Positions 1 through 8,923 are shown, counted from the stretch's first letter. The stretch: DNA of 64,000 nucleotides from Streptomyces sp. P9-A4 (GCF_036634195.1 NZ_JAZIFY010000001.1:5962501-6026500); one strand, 5' to 3'. Notes: generated by a model from the letters alone, not told the origin. Numbers and translations are program-made.

Positions 1-515
1 ACCCAGGCGGTGTAATCCGCCTCGTGCGGGTCGATGGCGCCATGCCAGGGATACCTCTGCTGCTCGAACGCGGACTGCAGACGCCCCGCGAGGCCGCTAT
101 CCACCCGGGTACGGATGTGCTCCCGGCCGTCGGCATCGCGCAGCACCAGCTCGCGGCCGTCGGTGAACACCTCGGCGATCCGGTCCCGTTCGACGTGGCA
201 GCCGCCGGTGGCGTCGTGGACGACGACGCTGTCGGCGCCTACCTCGATCACGGGATTCTCCTTGCGCCAGGTGCCCGCCACCCACGCCCCGGCCACGCCG
301 CCGCAGAGCGTCAGCACCGGCACGGCCCACACGCGTGGCAGCGCGGCCGCCAGCCGGAGCGGGCCCGGCGCGCTGTCGAAGAGGCTGATCATCCAGTCGG
401 CGAGCGGGCCCACGGCGAACGCGGCGCCGAGGCCGAGCGCGGCCCCGCCCAGGATGATGGCCCGCAGCCACGCCTCGGGCAGCCGCACAGTGATGGGGGG
501 CTCACGCTTGACCAT
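1..515 (-). CDS. YqeB-like membrane protein, 3' end cut by window edge
   Basis: The reading frame starts at ATG 513-515 and stays open to base 1, so about 171 codons are visible and the C-terminus is missing. The N-terminus (MVKREPPITVRLPEAWLR) is followed by two hydrophobic segments at roughly residues 17-40 and 55-78, then a soluble part containing EVFTDGRELVLRDADGRE and a YPWHGAIDPHEADY stretch. This layout (two membrane spans, then a PH-like soluble domain) fits the YqeB family, whose function is unknown. The start overlaps the end of the TetR gene by 14 bases, so the two genes are probably co-transcribed and translationally coupled. The family call rests on recognising the pattern and was not searched. 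Confidence 0.65.
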   Translation of the reverse strand, partial: MVKREPPITVRLPEAWLRAIILGGAALGLGAAFAVGPLADWMISLFDSAPGPLRLAAALPRVWAVPVLTLCGGVAGAWVAGTWRKENPVIEVGADSVVVHDATGGCHVERDRIAEVFTDGRELVLRDADGREHIRTRVDSGLAGRLQSAFEQQRYPWHGAIDPHEADYTAW

Positions 516-1146
516 CGGTGTTCTCACTCTCTCGCTCCGTCCTCTCGGGCTCTCGGTCCGTCCCTGCGGGCGCCAGGTAGCGCGCGACGGTGCGGCGCAG
601 CGCGGGGAGCGGGGAGTGGTCGGGGCGGGCGCCCAGGTACGTGGCGTCCACCAGGTTCTCCAGCCAGGCGGCGGCCTCGGCAGGGTCGAGCTCCGGGTCG
701 ACGGCACCTGCCTCGATTCCGCGCGCGAGGAGCCCCGCCAGCCCGTCGCAAACCACCCGGGACGTGCGGCCGACGACGTCGAGGAGCTCGGCGTCGTGCC
801 CGACGCGCCGCAGCAGCTCGACGACCATGCCCGAAGCGCCCGGGTCCTCGGCCTCCGCGGCCAGCGCGGTCACGACGGCGAGGATGGCGGCGAGGGGATC
901 GTCGGTCCCCTCGTGACGGGCGATGAGCGCCTCCGCGCGCGGAAGGTCCTGCTCGAAGACCGCGCGGAAGAGGGCCTGTTTGTCGGCGAAGTAGTAGAAG
1001 ACGCTGCCTGAGCTGAGCCCGGCGGCCGACGCGATCTGCGCGACCGTCGTCCCTTCGAATCCCTGCACCCCGAAGAGGCGGCCCGCCTCGGCGACAATCG
1101 CCTCCCGCCGCCGCGCGTGCCGCACTGGGTCGGCCGTTCGCGGCAT
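502..1146 (-). CDS. TetR family transcriptional regulator
   Basis: The product is 214 aa. The N-terminal helix-turn-helix is clear: RREAIVAEAGRLFGVQGFEG, then TTVAQIASAAGLSSGSVFYY, then FADKQALF at about residues 10-60. The C-terminal ligand-binding half is variable, as is normal for TetR proteins. I chose ATG 1144-1146 because an AGGAGGT ribosome binding site lies five bases upstream; upstream in-frame starts would add 11 residues and lack such a site. The gene reads into the YqeB-like membrane gene with a 14-base overlap, so that gene is the likeliest target besides autoregulation. The inducer is unknown. Confidence 0.9.
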   Translation of the reverse strand: MPRTADPVRHARRREAIVAEAGRLFGVQGFEGTTVAQIASAAGLSSGSVFYYFADKQALFRAVFEQDLPRAEALIARHEGTDDPLAAILAVVTALAAEAEDPGASGMVVELLRRVGHDAELLDVVGRTSRVVCDGLAGLLARGIEAGAVDPELDPAEAAAWLENLVDATYLGARPDHSPLPALRRTVARYLAPAGTDREPERTERESENTDGQA

Positions 1147-1282
1147 CCCGCACCTCCTATTCATTAACTGACCAGACAATCAAAGAATAGTGCACACCTC
1201 AGCCACCATGTCCGCGGCGGGAGGCCCGGAAGGTCTCCGGTCCACCTCAGGAGGCGTTCATTTAGATAGTTCGCCCCCTGTG

Positions 1283-2273
1283 CCCTAAACGAGTCAGTTC
1301 GATGCCTGACGGCGTGCCTGGAAACGCGAAGAGGGCATCCAAGATCGTTCTGTGAACAACGAAGACTTGGACGCCCTGCTGACGGCACTGTACGTGAAGA
1401 TCGACGACGAGCTGGAGGTGGAGCGATGGATGGGCTGTCCGCCGCAGTTGAGCGATGCCGAGCTGGTCACGCTCGCTGTGGCCCAGTCCCTGCTCGGCTT
1501 CCACTCCGAAGCTCGGTGGCTGCGGCATGCGCGCAAGCACCTCGCGGCGATGTTTCCGTACCTGCCGCAGCAGTCTGGATACAACAAGCGCCTCAAGGCC
1601 GCGTTGCCGCTGGTCAAGAAGGCGATACGACTGCTCGCCGCGGACAGCGACTTCTGGTTCGACAACCACTGGATCGTGGACTCGACGCCGGTGGAGTGCG
1701 GGCGTTCGCGGCCGACGGTCAAACGCTCGAGCATGGCTGGTTGGGCCGGCTACGGCTACTGCGCCTCCCACTCCCGACTCTTCTGGGGCCTGCGCCTGTA
1801 CCTGGTCTGCACCCCGACGGGGATGCCAATCCTGTGGGCGCTCGCGAACCCGAAGATGGACGAACGCGAGGTGCTCCAGGCATTGCTTGACGTCGACGAG
1901 GACCTGGTCGCCGACCGGCCCGGCCTACTGCTGATCTCCGACAAGGGCTTCGCTTCCCAGGAGTTCGAGAGAGACCTCGCGATGCGGGGCATCGACCTGC
2001 TGCGGCCCGCCTTCAAGCGGGAGAAGAAGCGCAAGGGCGAGTCCCTCCTCAAGTCCGTGCGCCAGCTGATCGAGTCGGTCAATGACACGTTGAAGGGGCA
2101 GTTGGACCTCGAACAGCACGGCGGACGGACCTTTGAGGGCGTCGCCGTCCGCGTCGCCCAGCGCATCCTCGCGATGGCAGCCGCGATCTGGCGCAACCAC
2201 AAGACCGGCGCCCCGACCATGCGGTCGCTGATCGCATTCGATCACTGAACACATCGTACTTACTCGTCTAGGG
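1283..2273. mobile_element. IS982-family insertion sequence, about 991 bp, intact
   Basis: The element carries one full transposase gene and imperfect terminal inverted repeats. The left repeat at 1283-1304 (beginning CCCTAAACGAGT) and the right repeat at 2252-2273 (inverted, beginning CCCTAGACGAGT) match at 19 of 22 positions. The size is normal for IS982 elements. I could not find a convincing target-site duplication next to these ends, so the exact tips may differ by a few bases or one flank has been rearranged. It sits between the TetR gene and an unrelated minus-strand gene pair and disrupts no recognisable gene. Confidence 0.88.
1352..2248 (+). CDS. IS982-family transposase
   Basis: The protein is 298 aa, the usual length for this family. 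It shows the IS982 DDE layout: D110 in WIVDSTPVEC, D197 in LLISDKGF, and E241 in QLIESVNDTLKG followed by the LEQHGGRT stretch. The frame is uninterrupted from GTG 1352 to the stop, so it is probably functional. The reading frame fills almost the whole span between the two terminal repeats, about 48 bases inside the left end and just before the right end. Confidence 0.93.
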   Translation: MNNEDLDALLTALYVKIDDELEVERWMGCPPQLSDAELVTLAVAQSLLGFHSEARWLRHARKHLAAMFPYLPQQSGYNKRLKAALPLVKKAIRLLAADSDFWFDNHWIVDSTPVECGRSRPTVKRSSMAGWAGYGYCASHSRLFWGLRLYLVCTPTGMPILWALANPKMDEREVLQALLDVDEDLVADRPGLLLISDKGFASQEFERDLAMRGIDLLRPAFKREKKRKGESLLKSVRQLIESVNDTLKGQLDLEQHGGRTFEGVAVRVAQRILAMAAAIWRNHKTGAPTMRSLIAFDH

Positions 2274-2289
2274 GCGGCTTCGGGGGCTC

Positions 2290-2913
2290 TCAGGGGCAGC
2301 TCTCCACCGATTTCGCCGAGCCGATCCGCGCCGACGGCAGCCGTCGTTCCACGTCCTTGACCCGCAACCGCACCCCCTTGGCGTCGATCCCGGTGAGCGT
2401 GCCGCACAGCACGCTCCCGTCGGTCTGCACGATCAGCACCCCCGGATTCCCGGGCCGGGGGCCGTACCAGGTCAGACCGATCCCCGCGGTGACCATGGCC
2501 AGCGCCAGGAACCCCGCGACGATGGCCCGCCGCAGGTCCCGTACCGCCCGGCGCACGGTCAGGCGCTCCCTGGTGAGCAGTTCCTCCAGGGAGGCGCCGG
2601 CCACGCGACGGCGCGGCAGCCCGAACGCCGCGCGCATCGCGAAGAAGGCCCCGGCCGCGGAGAGCAGCAGTCCTCCCAGCAGGAGCACTCCCACCGCGCC
2701 GCGCGCGCCGCCGGACAACCCCTGCAGGGTGTCCGGCCCCTTGACGATCCCGACCGCCGTCAGCAGGCCGAGCAGGGCGGCGAGGCCGTTGCGCCAGTTC
2801 TCGGCCTGGGCGCGGACCCGGACGAGCTCGCCCTCCAGCAGGCCCCGGGACTCGTCGGCGCGTGCGCGGCTGGCCGGCGTACTGGGCGTGCCGGCCGTGA
2901 CGCGGACCGCCAT
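2290..2913 (-). CDS. uncharacterised membrane protein
   Basis: The product is 207 aa and I do not recognise the family. It begins MAVRVTAGTPS; a charged segment (residues about 14-40) precedes a likely first membrane span (NGLAALLGLLTAVGIVKG). A second span follows (GAVGVLLLGGLLLSAAGAFFA), then a charged loop with an ELLTRERLTVRRAVRDLRRA helix and a third span (IVAGFLALAMVTAGIGLTWYG). The C-terminal 50 residues are probably outside the membrane. I chose ATG 2911-2913 because it overlaps the stop codon of the upstream gene in a TGATG junction, implying coupled translation with the small cysteine-rich protein. The stop lies only 17 bases from the right end of the IS982 element. Confidence 0.7.
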   Translation of the reverse strand: MAVRVTAGTPSTPASRARADESRGLLEGELVRVRAQAENWRNGLAALLGLLTAVGIVKGPDTLQGLSGGARGAVGVLLLGGLLLSAAGAFFAMRAAFGLPRRRVAGASLEELLTRERLTVRRAVRDLRRAIVAGFLALAMVTAGIGLTWYGPRPGNPGVLIVQTDGSVLCGTLTGIDAKGVRLRVKDVERRLPSARIGSAKSVESCP

Positions 2914-3269
2914 CAGACGCCCCACTCGACGTGCAGCACCCAGGAGGCCCCGCAACCCTTGTGCTCACCGGCCTCGGGATGGACGGCGGAGCAGGCGCAG
3001 ATGACCTCGACCTCGCGCGAGCCCGCTTCGGTGGCCCGGCGGAGCAGCAGACGGGCCAGCAGGCCGGTTCGGGTGAGGGCGTCGGCGTACGCGACGAGCG
3101 GCTCGGCGTGCACGGTCTCGTGGCGGCAGCGCGGGCAGGGACCGCTCACCACGATGACCTCGGGCGCCGTCTCGTCCGGATGCAGGCCGACGCGCGCGGT
3201 GCCGGCCGCGACCGGGTTCCAGGCCGGGTCCGACTCCTCGCGGTACAGCAGATCCTGTTGGTCCGTCAC
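2913..3269 (-). CDS. small cysteine-rich protein, probable zinc binder
   Basis: The product is 118 aa with no recognised family. It has a CPRC pair in SGPCPRCRHETVH and further cysteines in EVICACSAVHPE and HKGCGASW, an arrangement suggesting a zinc site. There is no signal peptide or membrane segment. Start GTG 3267-3269 is preceded by GAGGGG. It is the first gene of a two-gene unit with the downstream membrane protein (TGATG overlap), so the two products may act together. The function is unknown. Confidence 0.65.
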   Translation of the reverse strand: MTDQQDLLYREESDPAWNPVAAGTARVGLHPDETAPEVIVVSGPCPRCRHETVHAEPLVAYADALTRTGLLARLLLRRATEAGSREVEVICACSAVHPEAGEHKGCGASWVLHVEWGV

Positions 3270-3360
3270 TCGTACCCCTCGTGTCCGATGCGATCAACCT
3301 AACGCCCTGCTGCGGGCGTTGGCCTCGGTGACGTGTGCCACGGCCTGATCGCGCCGGCCC

Positions 3361-3397
3361 GGTGTCCGGGCCGCGGGGTCACCGCGGCCCGGACACC
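3361..3397. terminator. strong hairpin terminator behind the EF-G paralogue
   Basis: A perfect 16-bp stem (arm 3361-3376, GGTGTCCGGGCCGCGG; arm 3382-3397) closes a 5-base loop. It begins six bases after the minus-strand EF-G stop and has no T tract, as is usual in Streptomyces. It separates the EF-G gene from the small cysteine-rich gene downstream. Confidence 0.85.
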
Positions 3398-3402
3398 TCC
3401 GT

Positions 3403-5430
3403 TCACTCCGTCCGGCCCTGCGGGGCGGGGACGTAACCCGCCGGGCGGGTGGTGAACGTGCCCCGGCCCTGCGTACGGCCGCGCAGCCGGGACGCGTAGC
3501 CGAAGAGTTCGGCCAGCGGCACCGTCGCCTCCACCACCGCCGTACCTGAGCGGTTCGTCTGGTCCGTGACCCGGCCCCGGCGGGCCGCGAGGTCCCCGAG
3601 GACCGCGCCGACGGACTCCGCGGGGACGGTGACCGTGACGTCGGCCACCGGCTCCAGGAGCGTCATCACGCTCGCGCGGAGCGCCTCGCGCAGGGCGAAG
3701 CGACCCGCCGTGCGGAACGCCATCTCCGAGGAGTCCTTCGGATGCGTGGCGCCGTCCGTGAGCGTGACCCGGACACCCGTCACCGGGTGCCCGCCGAGCG
3801 GGCCCTCGACGAGCGCGTCACGGCAGCCGGCCTCGACCGCGCGGACGTACTCCTGCGGGACCCGGCCGCCCGTGACGGTGGAGCGGAACGCGAACTCCTC
3901 TTCCTCGCCGAGGGGTTCGACGTCGATGACGACATGGGCGAACTGGCCAGCGCCGCCGTCCTGTTTCACATGACGGTGGAGCAGCCCGGTGACGCCCTTC
4001 GCCACCGTCTCCCGGTACGCGACCCGGGGACGCCCGACCGTCACCTCAAGGCCCCGGTCGCGGCGCAGCTTCTCCACCGCGACCTCCAGGTGCAGTTCCC
4101 CGAGCCCCGAAAGGACGGTCTGGCCCGTCTCCGGGTCGGACCGCACGACGAGCGAGGGGTCCTCCTCGGACAGCCGGGCGAGCGCCGTCGCGAGCCGGCC
4201 GGTGTCCGCACTCCTGCGGGCCTCCACGGAGACCGAGACCACCGGGTCGGCGGTCGTCGGCGGTTCGAGGACGACCGGCGCGTCCGGGGCGCACAGGGTC
4301 GCCCCGGCGCGGGCGGACTTCGGCCCGACGACGGCGACGATGTCCCCGGCGCGCGCCACGTCCACCTCGGTCGCCCGGTCGGCCTGGACCCGCAGGATGC
4401 GGGCGATCCGCTCGGTGCGCCCGGCGGTCGTGTCGAGCACGGTGTCCCCCTTTCCGATCGTGCCCGCGTAGACGCGGACGTAGGTCATACGGCCGGTGGC
4501 GGTCGCGCTCACCTTGAACGCGAGCGCGGTGAACGGCGCCGCCGGGTCCGCCGGGACCTCCCCGCGTACCGGAGGCATGTCCGACGGGGCCGGGAGGTAG
4601 GCGACGACGGCGTCGAGCAGCGGCTCGACACCCCGGTTGCGGTACGCCGAACCGCACAGCACGACCACCGCGTCACCGCTCAGGGTGAGGTCGCGGAGCG
4701 CGCCCGCCAGCGTCCCCCCGGAGAGCTCCGCGAGCGCGCAGAACTCGTCGAGGGCGCCGGGATGCAGCTCCGCCACCGACTCCTCCAGACGCCGCCTGCG
4801 GCGCCGGGCCTCGTCCAGGAGTACGTCCGGGACCGGCTCGTCGGTGTACGTGTCGGCGCCTTCGGCCCACACGTACGCCCGCATCCTGACCAGGTCCACG
4901 ACGCCCGTGAAGCCGTCCTCGCGGCCGATGGGCAGCTGGACGGGGAGCGGGACCGTGCCCAGGCGGGTACGGATCGACTCCACGGCGGCGTCGAGATCGG
5001 CGCCCGCGCGGTCCAGCTTGTTGACGAACGCGATGCGCGGGACGCCGTGCCGGTCGGCCTGCCGCCACACCGTCTCGCTCTGCGGCTCGACGCCCGCGAC
5101 GGCGTCGAAGACGGCGACGGCGCCGTCCAGGACGCGCAGCGAACGCTCGACCTCGTCGGAGAAGTCGACGTGACCGGGCGTGTCGATCAGGTTGATCCGG
5201 TGCCCCGCCCAGTCGCAGCTGACCGCCGCGGCGAAGATCGTGATGCCCCGGTCGCGCTCCTGCGGGTCGAAGTCCGTGACGGTGGTGCCGTCGTGGACCT
5301 CGCCGCGCTTGTGGGTGGCGCCGGTGAGGTACAGGAACCGCTCGGTGACGGTGGTCTTGCCCGCGTCGACGTGGGCGAGGATGCCGAGGTTGCGGACGCG
5401 GGCGGTGAGGGTCTGGGGCTGGGTACGCAC
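3403..5430 (-). CDS. elongation factor G paralogue (EF-G2 type translational GTPase)
   Basis: The protein is 675 aa, slightly shorter than the housekeeping EF-G of about 700 aa. The GTPase domain is intact: G1 AHVDAGKT at 19-26, the RGIT switch at 61-64, DTPGH at 83-87 and NKLD at 137-140. Domains II to V follow, with a recognisable domain IV/V ([19 protein letters not shown], and the C-terminal [17 protein letters not shown]). It stands alone, without rpsL, rpsG or tuf, so it is a second EF-G of the kind common in Streptomyces rather than the main fusA. Ribosome-protection proteins such as OtrA are the alternative, but the sequence is closer to EF-G. The start is GTG 5428-5430 with a weak ribosome site. 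A short well-initiated reading frame lies 67 bases upstream and may control it. Confidence 0.85.
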   Translation of the reverse strand: MRTQPQTLTARVRNLGILAHVDAGKTTVTERFLYLTGATHKRGEVHDGTTVTDFDPQERDRGITIFAAAVSCDWAGHRINLIDTPGHVDFSDEVERSLRVLDGAVAVFDAVAGVEPQSETVWRQADRHGVPRIAFVNKLDRAGADLDAAVESIRTRLGTVPLPVQLPIGREDGFTGVVDLVRMRAYVWAEGADTYTDEPVPDVLLDEARRRRRRLEESVAELHPGALDEFCALAELSGGTLAGALRDLTLSGDAVVVLCGSAYRNRGVEPLLDAVVAYLPAPSDMPPVRGEVPADPAAPFTALAFKVSATATGRMTYVRVYAGTIGKGDTVLDTTAGRTERIARILRVQADRATEVDVARAGDIVAVVGPKSARAGATLCAPDAPVVLEPPTTADPVVSVSVEARRSADTGRLATALARLSEEDPSLVVRSDPETGQTVLSGLGELHLEVAVEKLRRDRGLEVTVGRPRVAYRETVAKGVTGLLHRHVKQDGGAGQFAHVVIDVEPLGEEEEFAFRSTVTGGRVPQEYVRAVEAGCRDALVEGPLGGHPVTGVRVTLTDGATHPKDSSEMAFRTAGRFALREALRASVMTLLEPVADVTVTVPAESVGAVLGDLAARRGRVTDQTNRSGTAVVEATVPLAELFGYASRLRGRTQGRGTFTTRPAGYVPAPQGRTE

Positions 5431-5497
5431 GGTGTCGTGCCTTTCGCTGCTGCGTGGAGAACATGGCAGCGCGATGCCCGGACGGCGCTCGGAGGCG

Positions 5498-5584
5498 TTA
5501 CGTCACGGGTCGGCGATGGCGGGCGCGCAGCCGCCACCGGCCGGGGCGAGAGGCGAGGATCACGTCGAAGCGGCGCGTACGCAC
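5498..5584 (-). CDS. candidate 28-aa regulatory leader peptide ahead of EF-G2
   Basis: A 28-codon frame starts at GTG 5582-5584, preceded by a good GAGGAG site, and ends at TAA 5498-5500. The peptide is very arginine-rich (about 10 of 28), beginning [16 protein letters not shown]. Between its stop and the EF-G start (67 bases) there are two competing short inverted repeats: AGCGC with GCGCT, and CGCTGC with GCAGCG, sharing bases. This is the arrangement expected of translational attenuation, in which ribosome stalling on the leader changes access to the downstream gene. The frame and ribosome site are seen directly; the regulatory role is inferred and the structures are weak. Confidence 0.4.
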   Translation of the reverse strand: MRTRRFDVILASRPGRWRLRARHRRPVT

Positions 5585-5604
5585 GGTCGGCTCTCCTCGG
5601 TAGT

Positions 5605-5648
5605 CACTCGCGGCACGGCACACCGGTCGGTGCGCCGTGCCGCGAGTG
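5605..5648. terminator. long hairpin between VOC gene and EF-G2 leader
   Basis: A perfect 15-bp stem (5605-5619, CACTCGCGGCACGGC, with 5634-5648) encloses a 14-base loop that itself contains CACCG-GT-CGGTG. It lies 90 bases past the stop of the minus-strand VOC gene, so it most simply terminates that transcript. It also sits just upstream of the EF-G2 leader reading frame and could mark its 5' boundary. Confidence 0.7.
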
Positions 5649-5737
5649 TAGGGAGCGCAGCCGCGCGGACGACAGCGAATTAACCGGTGGCCGTACGGCC
5701 GGTTGACCGGTGGCTCGGTCGGCCGGCTGGGCGGTGA

Positions 5738-6145
5738 CTACGCGGCCGGCTGGAGCAGGTCCCAGCGGTTGCCGTACAGGTCCTCGAAGACGGCGACGGA
5801 GCCGTACGGCTCGTGGCGCGGCTCCTCCAGGAACTTCACGCCCGCCGCCGCCATCCGGGCGTGGTCGCGGGCGAAGTCGTCGGTGTGCAGGAAGAAGCCG
5901 ACCCGGCCGCCGGTCTGGTTGCCGACGGCGGCCTGCTCGGACTCGTTCTTGGCGCGGGCCAGGAGGAGGCCCGCGTTCCCGAGGCCGCCGACCCCGGCGG
6001 CGCCGGGCGGACGGACCACGACCCAGCGGTTGCCGCTGCCCCGGTCGGTGTCCTCGACCAGGTCGAAGCCGAGGGCGTCGGTGTAGAAGGCGACGGCCTC
6101 GTCGTAGTCACGGACGACGAGGGTGACGAGTGCGATGGACGGCAT
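5738..6145 (-). CDS. VOC (glyoxalase/bleomycin-resistance) family protein
   Basis: The product is 135 aa, typical for a single VOC module with two beta-alpha-beta-beta-beta repeats. The first repeat is IALVTLVVRDYDEAVAFYTD and the second contains VGFFLHTDDFARDHARM, ending EDLYGNRWDLLQ, with candidate metal ligands of the usual His/Glu type. Such proteins are metal-dependent lyases, dioxygenases or drug binders; the substrate cannot be told here. ATG 6143-6145 gives the canonical N-terminus MPSIALVT. It is divergent from the kinase-like gene. Confidence 0.85.
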   Translation of the reverse strand: MPSIALVTLVVRDYDEAVAFYTDALGFDLVEDTDRGSGNRWVVVRPPGAAGVGGLGNAGLLLARAKNESEQAAVGNQTGGRVGFFLHTDDFARDHARMAAAGVKFLEEPRHEPYGSVAVFEDLYGNRWDLLQPAA

Positions 6146-6212
6146 GGGAGCCAACGTAATACGGGGGAATCTACCCGCGTCAACCGGCACGCCCGGTGCG
6201 AGAATGCCCGAC

Positions 6213-6887
6213 ATGGACCCGAAACAATTCGAGCGTCTGGCGGCCCGGGCGCGAGCCCTCGTGGAGCCGGACGGGGTACGGGCGGCTCGCGCCGGGCGGG
6301 CGCCCGTGAGGCGTCGGGTCCTGGGGCTCGCGGGCGCTCCCGGCGCCGGGAAGTCCACGCTCGCCGAGCGGCTCGTCGACCGCCTCGACGGGCTGGCGGT
6401 CCTCGTCCCCATGGACGGCTTCCACCTCGCGCAAGCCGAACTCGAACGCCTCGGCCGGGCCGGCAGGAAGGGCGCCCCCGACACCTTCGACGCCGCCGGA
6501 TACGCGGCCCTCCTCGCCCGCCTGCGCGCCCCCGAACCCGGCACCACCGTCTACGCGCCGGCCTTCGACCGCACCCTGGAGGAACCGATCGCCGGGGCGA
6601 TACCGGTCGGGCCCGAGGTCCCGCTGATCGTCACCGAGGGCAACTACCTGCTGCACGACGAGGGCGCCTGGGCCGCCGTACTGCCCCTCCTGGACGAGGC
6701 CTGGTACCTGGACCTGGACGCCCGCCACCGCGTCCCCCGGCTCGTCGAACGCCACATCCGCTTCGGCAAGGACCGCGCCCACGCGGAACGCTGGGTCCAC
6801 GACTCCGACGAGGCGAACGCCCGCCTGATCGCCCACGGCAGGGACCGCGCCCAGCTGGTCGTGACGATGTCCCCGTACTCCGGCTGA
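6213..6887 (+). CDS. nucleoside/nucleotide kinase family protein (uridine-kinase/PanK-like P-loop)
   Basis: The product is about 224 aa. A Walker A motif GAPGAGKST follows the RRVLGLA strand near residue 40. PMDGFHLAQAEL is the substrate-binding segment shared by uridine kinase, phosphoribulokinase and the FrcK-like group. Later come VTEGNYLL and a lid-like segment (RHIRFGKDRAHAERWVHDSDEANARLI). The family phosphorylates small sugars or nucleosides; the substrate is not determined by sequence alone. ATG 6213 gives MDPKQFERLAARAR; ATG 6204 is an equally possible start three codons earlier. It stands alone, reading away from the VOC gene. Confidence 0.8.
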   Translation: MDPKQFERLAARARALVEPDGVRAARAGRAPVRRRVLGLAGAPGAGKSTLAERLVDRLDGLAVLVPMDGFHLAQAELERLGRAGRKGAPDTFDAAGYAALLARLRAPEPGTTVYAPAFDRTLEEPIAGAIPVGPEVPLIVTEGNYLLHDEGAWAAVLPLLDEAWYLDLDARHRVPRLVERHIRFGKDRAHAERWVHDSDEANARLIAHGRDRAQLVVTMSPYSG

Positions 6888-6971
6888 CGTTCGAGATCTG
6901 TCGCGAACTCCAGGCCGCCCGGCAGGCCGGCCGCGGCGCACCGGATGGACCACCAGAGGCCGGTGAGCCTG

Positions 6972-7697
6972 TCACCAGGGCACCGGTCCACCGTCGTCGA
7001 AGAATCCGCCGGTCGGTCCGTCGTCGGGCAGGGTCGCGAGGTGAATCGCGATCGCCGCGCCCTGGTGGGGAGTGCGGACGCCCTGGAAGCCGTTGAGGTC
7101 GGTGGCGGTGAAGCCGGGACAGCCGGAGTTGATCAGGATGTCGGTGCCGCTCAGTTCCTTGGCATATTGGACGGTGACGGCGTTGAGGAAGGTCTCGGAC
7201 GCCAAGTACGCGGCGGGAACCGGGCCCATGTCGATGCCGGGGGTGGTCTGCAGGATGAGCGAGCCGACGCTGCTGGACATGTTCACGATCCGCGGCGATG
7301 CCGAGCCGCGCAGCATGGGCAGCATCGCGTTGGTGACGCGGATGACCCCGATCACGTTGGTTTCCACGACGACTCGTACGGTCGCGGGATCGACCGTGGT
7401 GGGCGTCTGCGGCATACCGCCGGTGATCGCGGCGTTGTTGACCAGGACGTCGAGCCCTCCGGCGCGGTCGGCGATCAGCTCGGCCGCGGCGGCCACACTC
7501 GCGTCGTCCGCCACGTCGAGCGGAACGCCGAACGCGTCGGTCCCGGCCGCCCGCAGCTTCTCCACCGCGGTGTCGCGGCGCTGTCGATCCCGCGCGCCCA
7601 CGCCGATTCGCCAGCCGAGGGCGCCCAGGCCCGCCGCGATCTCGTATCCGATTCCTTTGTTCGCACCGGTCACCAGCGCGATCGTCTGTTCACTCAT
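6972..7697 (-). CDS. short-chain dehydrogenase/reductase
   Basis: The product is 241 aa. It shows the classical SDR pattern: TGANKGIGYEIA (TGxxxGxG cofactor loop) near residues 10-20, LDVLVNNAAI (NNAG equivalent) in the middle, NMSSSVGS carrying the catalytic Ser, and YLASETFLN. The active-site YxxxK is unusual because the expected Lys is replaced (YLASE), although many divergent SDRs show this. The enzyme probably uses NADP(H) given the ARDRQRRD region. ATG 7695-7697 is the natural start. It is divergent from a LysR gene, the common regulator-target arrangement. Confidence 0.88.
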   Translation of the reverse strand: MSEQTIALVTGANKGIGYEIAAGLGALGWRIGVGARDRQRRDTAVEKLRAAGTDAFGVPLDVADDASVAAAAELIADRAGGLDVLVNNAAITGGMPQTPTTVDPATVRVVVETNVIGVIRVTNAMLPMLRGSASPRIVNMSSSVGSLILQTTPGIDMGPVPAAYLASETFLNAVTVQYAKELSGTDILINSGCPGFTATDLNGFQGVRTPHQGAAIAIHLATLPDDGPTGGFFDDGGPVPW

Positions 7698-7802
7698 GTC
7701 ATCAAGCGTGGTGCGGACTCGGGTGGGACGTCCAAGACCGACTGGGTGGGCGGCGATACCGCACGGATATCGGTCGTGGTGAGCGCCGGATACGATGCCG
7801 CG

Positions 7803-8642
7803 GTGGAGACACGGGAGTTGCGATACTTCGTCGCCGTCGCGGAGGAGTTGCACTTCGGGCGGGCGGCGCAGCGGCTCGCCATGGCGCAACCACCGCTGTC
7901 GCGGGCGATCCAGCAGCTTGAGCGGCGGCTCGGAGTGGTTCTGCTGCACCGTACTGCTCGCGCGGTCGCCCTGACCGAGGCCGGGTCGGTGCTTCTGCGG
8001 GAGGCCCGGGCCGCACTCGACGCGGTCGAAGCCGCCGGGCGCCGCACTCGCCGCGCGGCTGCCGAACCGCACGGTGTGGTGCTGGCCACGAAAGCCGGAG
8101 CGTCCAGCGAACTGTTGTCGAAGCTGCTGGACGCCTACGCCGCCGAGCCCGGCGCGGTCGCCGTCGAGGTGACGCTGTGCGGGCCCGGCGAGCAGGAGAG
8201 GCTGCTGCGCGACGGGCGTGCCGACGTCGCTCTGCTCCAGCGGCCCTTCGACACGACGGCCGGACTCGACACCGAGGACCTGCACACCGAACAGCAGGTC
8301 GTGGTCCTGCCCGCGGGGCACCCCTTGGCCGACCGGCCCCATATGTCGATGGCCGAGGTCACCACCCTGACGGACCTGCCCCTGCCACGCTGGCCCCGAC
8401 GGGGCGGGGGCTATCAGGACGGACCTGGCCCGCGGGTGCGCGACCACACCCAGCTGTTCCAGCTGATCGCGCTCGGACGGGCCTGCGCGGTCGTGCCCGA
8501 GTCCCTCCGAGCCCACCTGCGCGACGATCACGCGACGGTGCCAGTGCCGGACGCACCGGCTGTCACGACCGTCATCGCCTGGCCACCCCACAGCAGATCC
8601 ACAGCCGTCGCCGACCTCATCCGCACCGCGACACGCCTCTAG
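7803..8642 (+). CDS. LysR family transcriptional regulator
   Basis: The protein is 279 aa. The N-terminal winged helix-turn-helix is textbook: METRELRYFVAVAEELHFGR, then AAQRLAMAQPPLSRAIQQLE, then RRLGVVLLHRT. A periplasmic-binding-like effector domain follows from about residue 90. GTG 7803 places the helix at the expected distance from the start. It is transcribed away from the SDR gene with a 105-bp gap that must contain both promoters, so it probably controls the SDR. The protein is slightly short at the C-terminus compared with the usual 290-310 aa. Confidence 0.88.
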   Translation: METRELRYFVAVAEELHFGRAAQRLAMAQPPLSRAIQQLERRLGVVLLHRTARAVALTEAGSVLLREARAALDAVEAAGRRTRRAAAEPHGVVLATKAGASSELLSKLLDAYAAEPGAVAVEVTLCGPGEQERLLRDGRADVALLQRPFDTTAGLDTEDLHTEQQVVVLPAGHPLADRPHMSMAEVTTLTDLPLPRWPRRGGGYQDGPGPRVRDHTQLFQLIALGRACAVVPESLRAHLRDDHATVPVPDAPAVTTVIAWPPHSRSTAVADLIRTATRL

Positions 8643-8923
8643 GGCCTGTCGTCGAACTCCCTTATGCCCCGCGACGCCTGGCCCTATGGGCTGTCCCGTA
8701 AAGGATCTACGAGTCGCCTCGGGCGAGGTCGGCCGCAGTGGCCTGTGGGCCCATCCGGTGAGGGCGAGGTCGGGGTGTGACCGAGGTACGCGCCCAAGGG
8801 GCAACGAGATGATCTCGAAGCCCTGAGCGCTCGGCCCCCTTATGTCAGAGGGACACGCGCACGGTTCTGCCGGCGGCAGAACACCGGCCGGACCGGGCTG
8901 GACGATCACTACAGTCCAGTCCC
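8643..8923. other. 281-bp region without a supported gene, possible IS debris
   Basis: No reading frame with a ribosome site or family resemblance is visible. The stretch GGGCTGTCCCGTAA near 8690 resembles insertion-sequence ends common in Streptomyces, but no partner repeat or transposase is present, so this is only a suspicion. It separates the LysR gene from the hydrolase gene. Confidence 0.3.

Noticed and set aside
3403..5430. Tetracycline ribosome-protection protein
   Set aside because: The sequence is closer to EF-G paralogues of Streptomyces than to Tet(M) or OtrA, so resistance is not claimed.
3742..5706. A 654-codon plus-strand frame over EF-G2
   Set aside because: It is an antisense shadow; the EF-G motifs are all on the minus strand.
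8643..8923. Possible IS remnant around GGGCTGTCCCGTAA
   Set aside because: No second terminal repeat, duplication or transposase fragment was found, so it is listed only as an unexplained gap.
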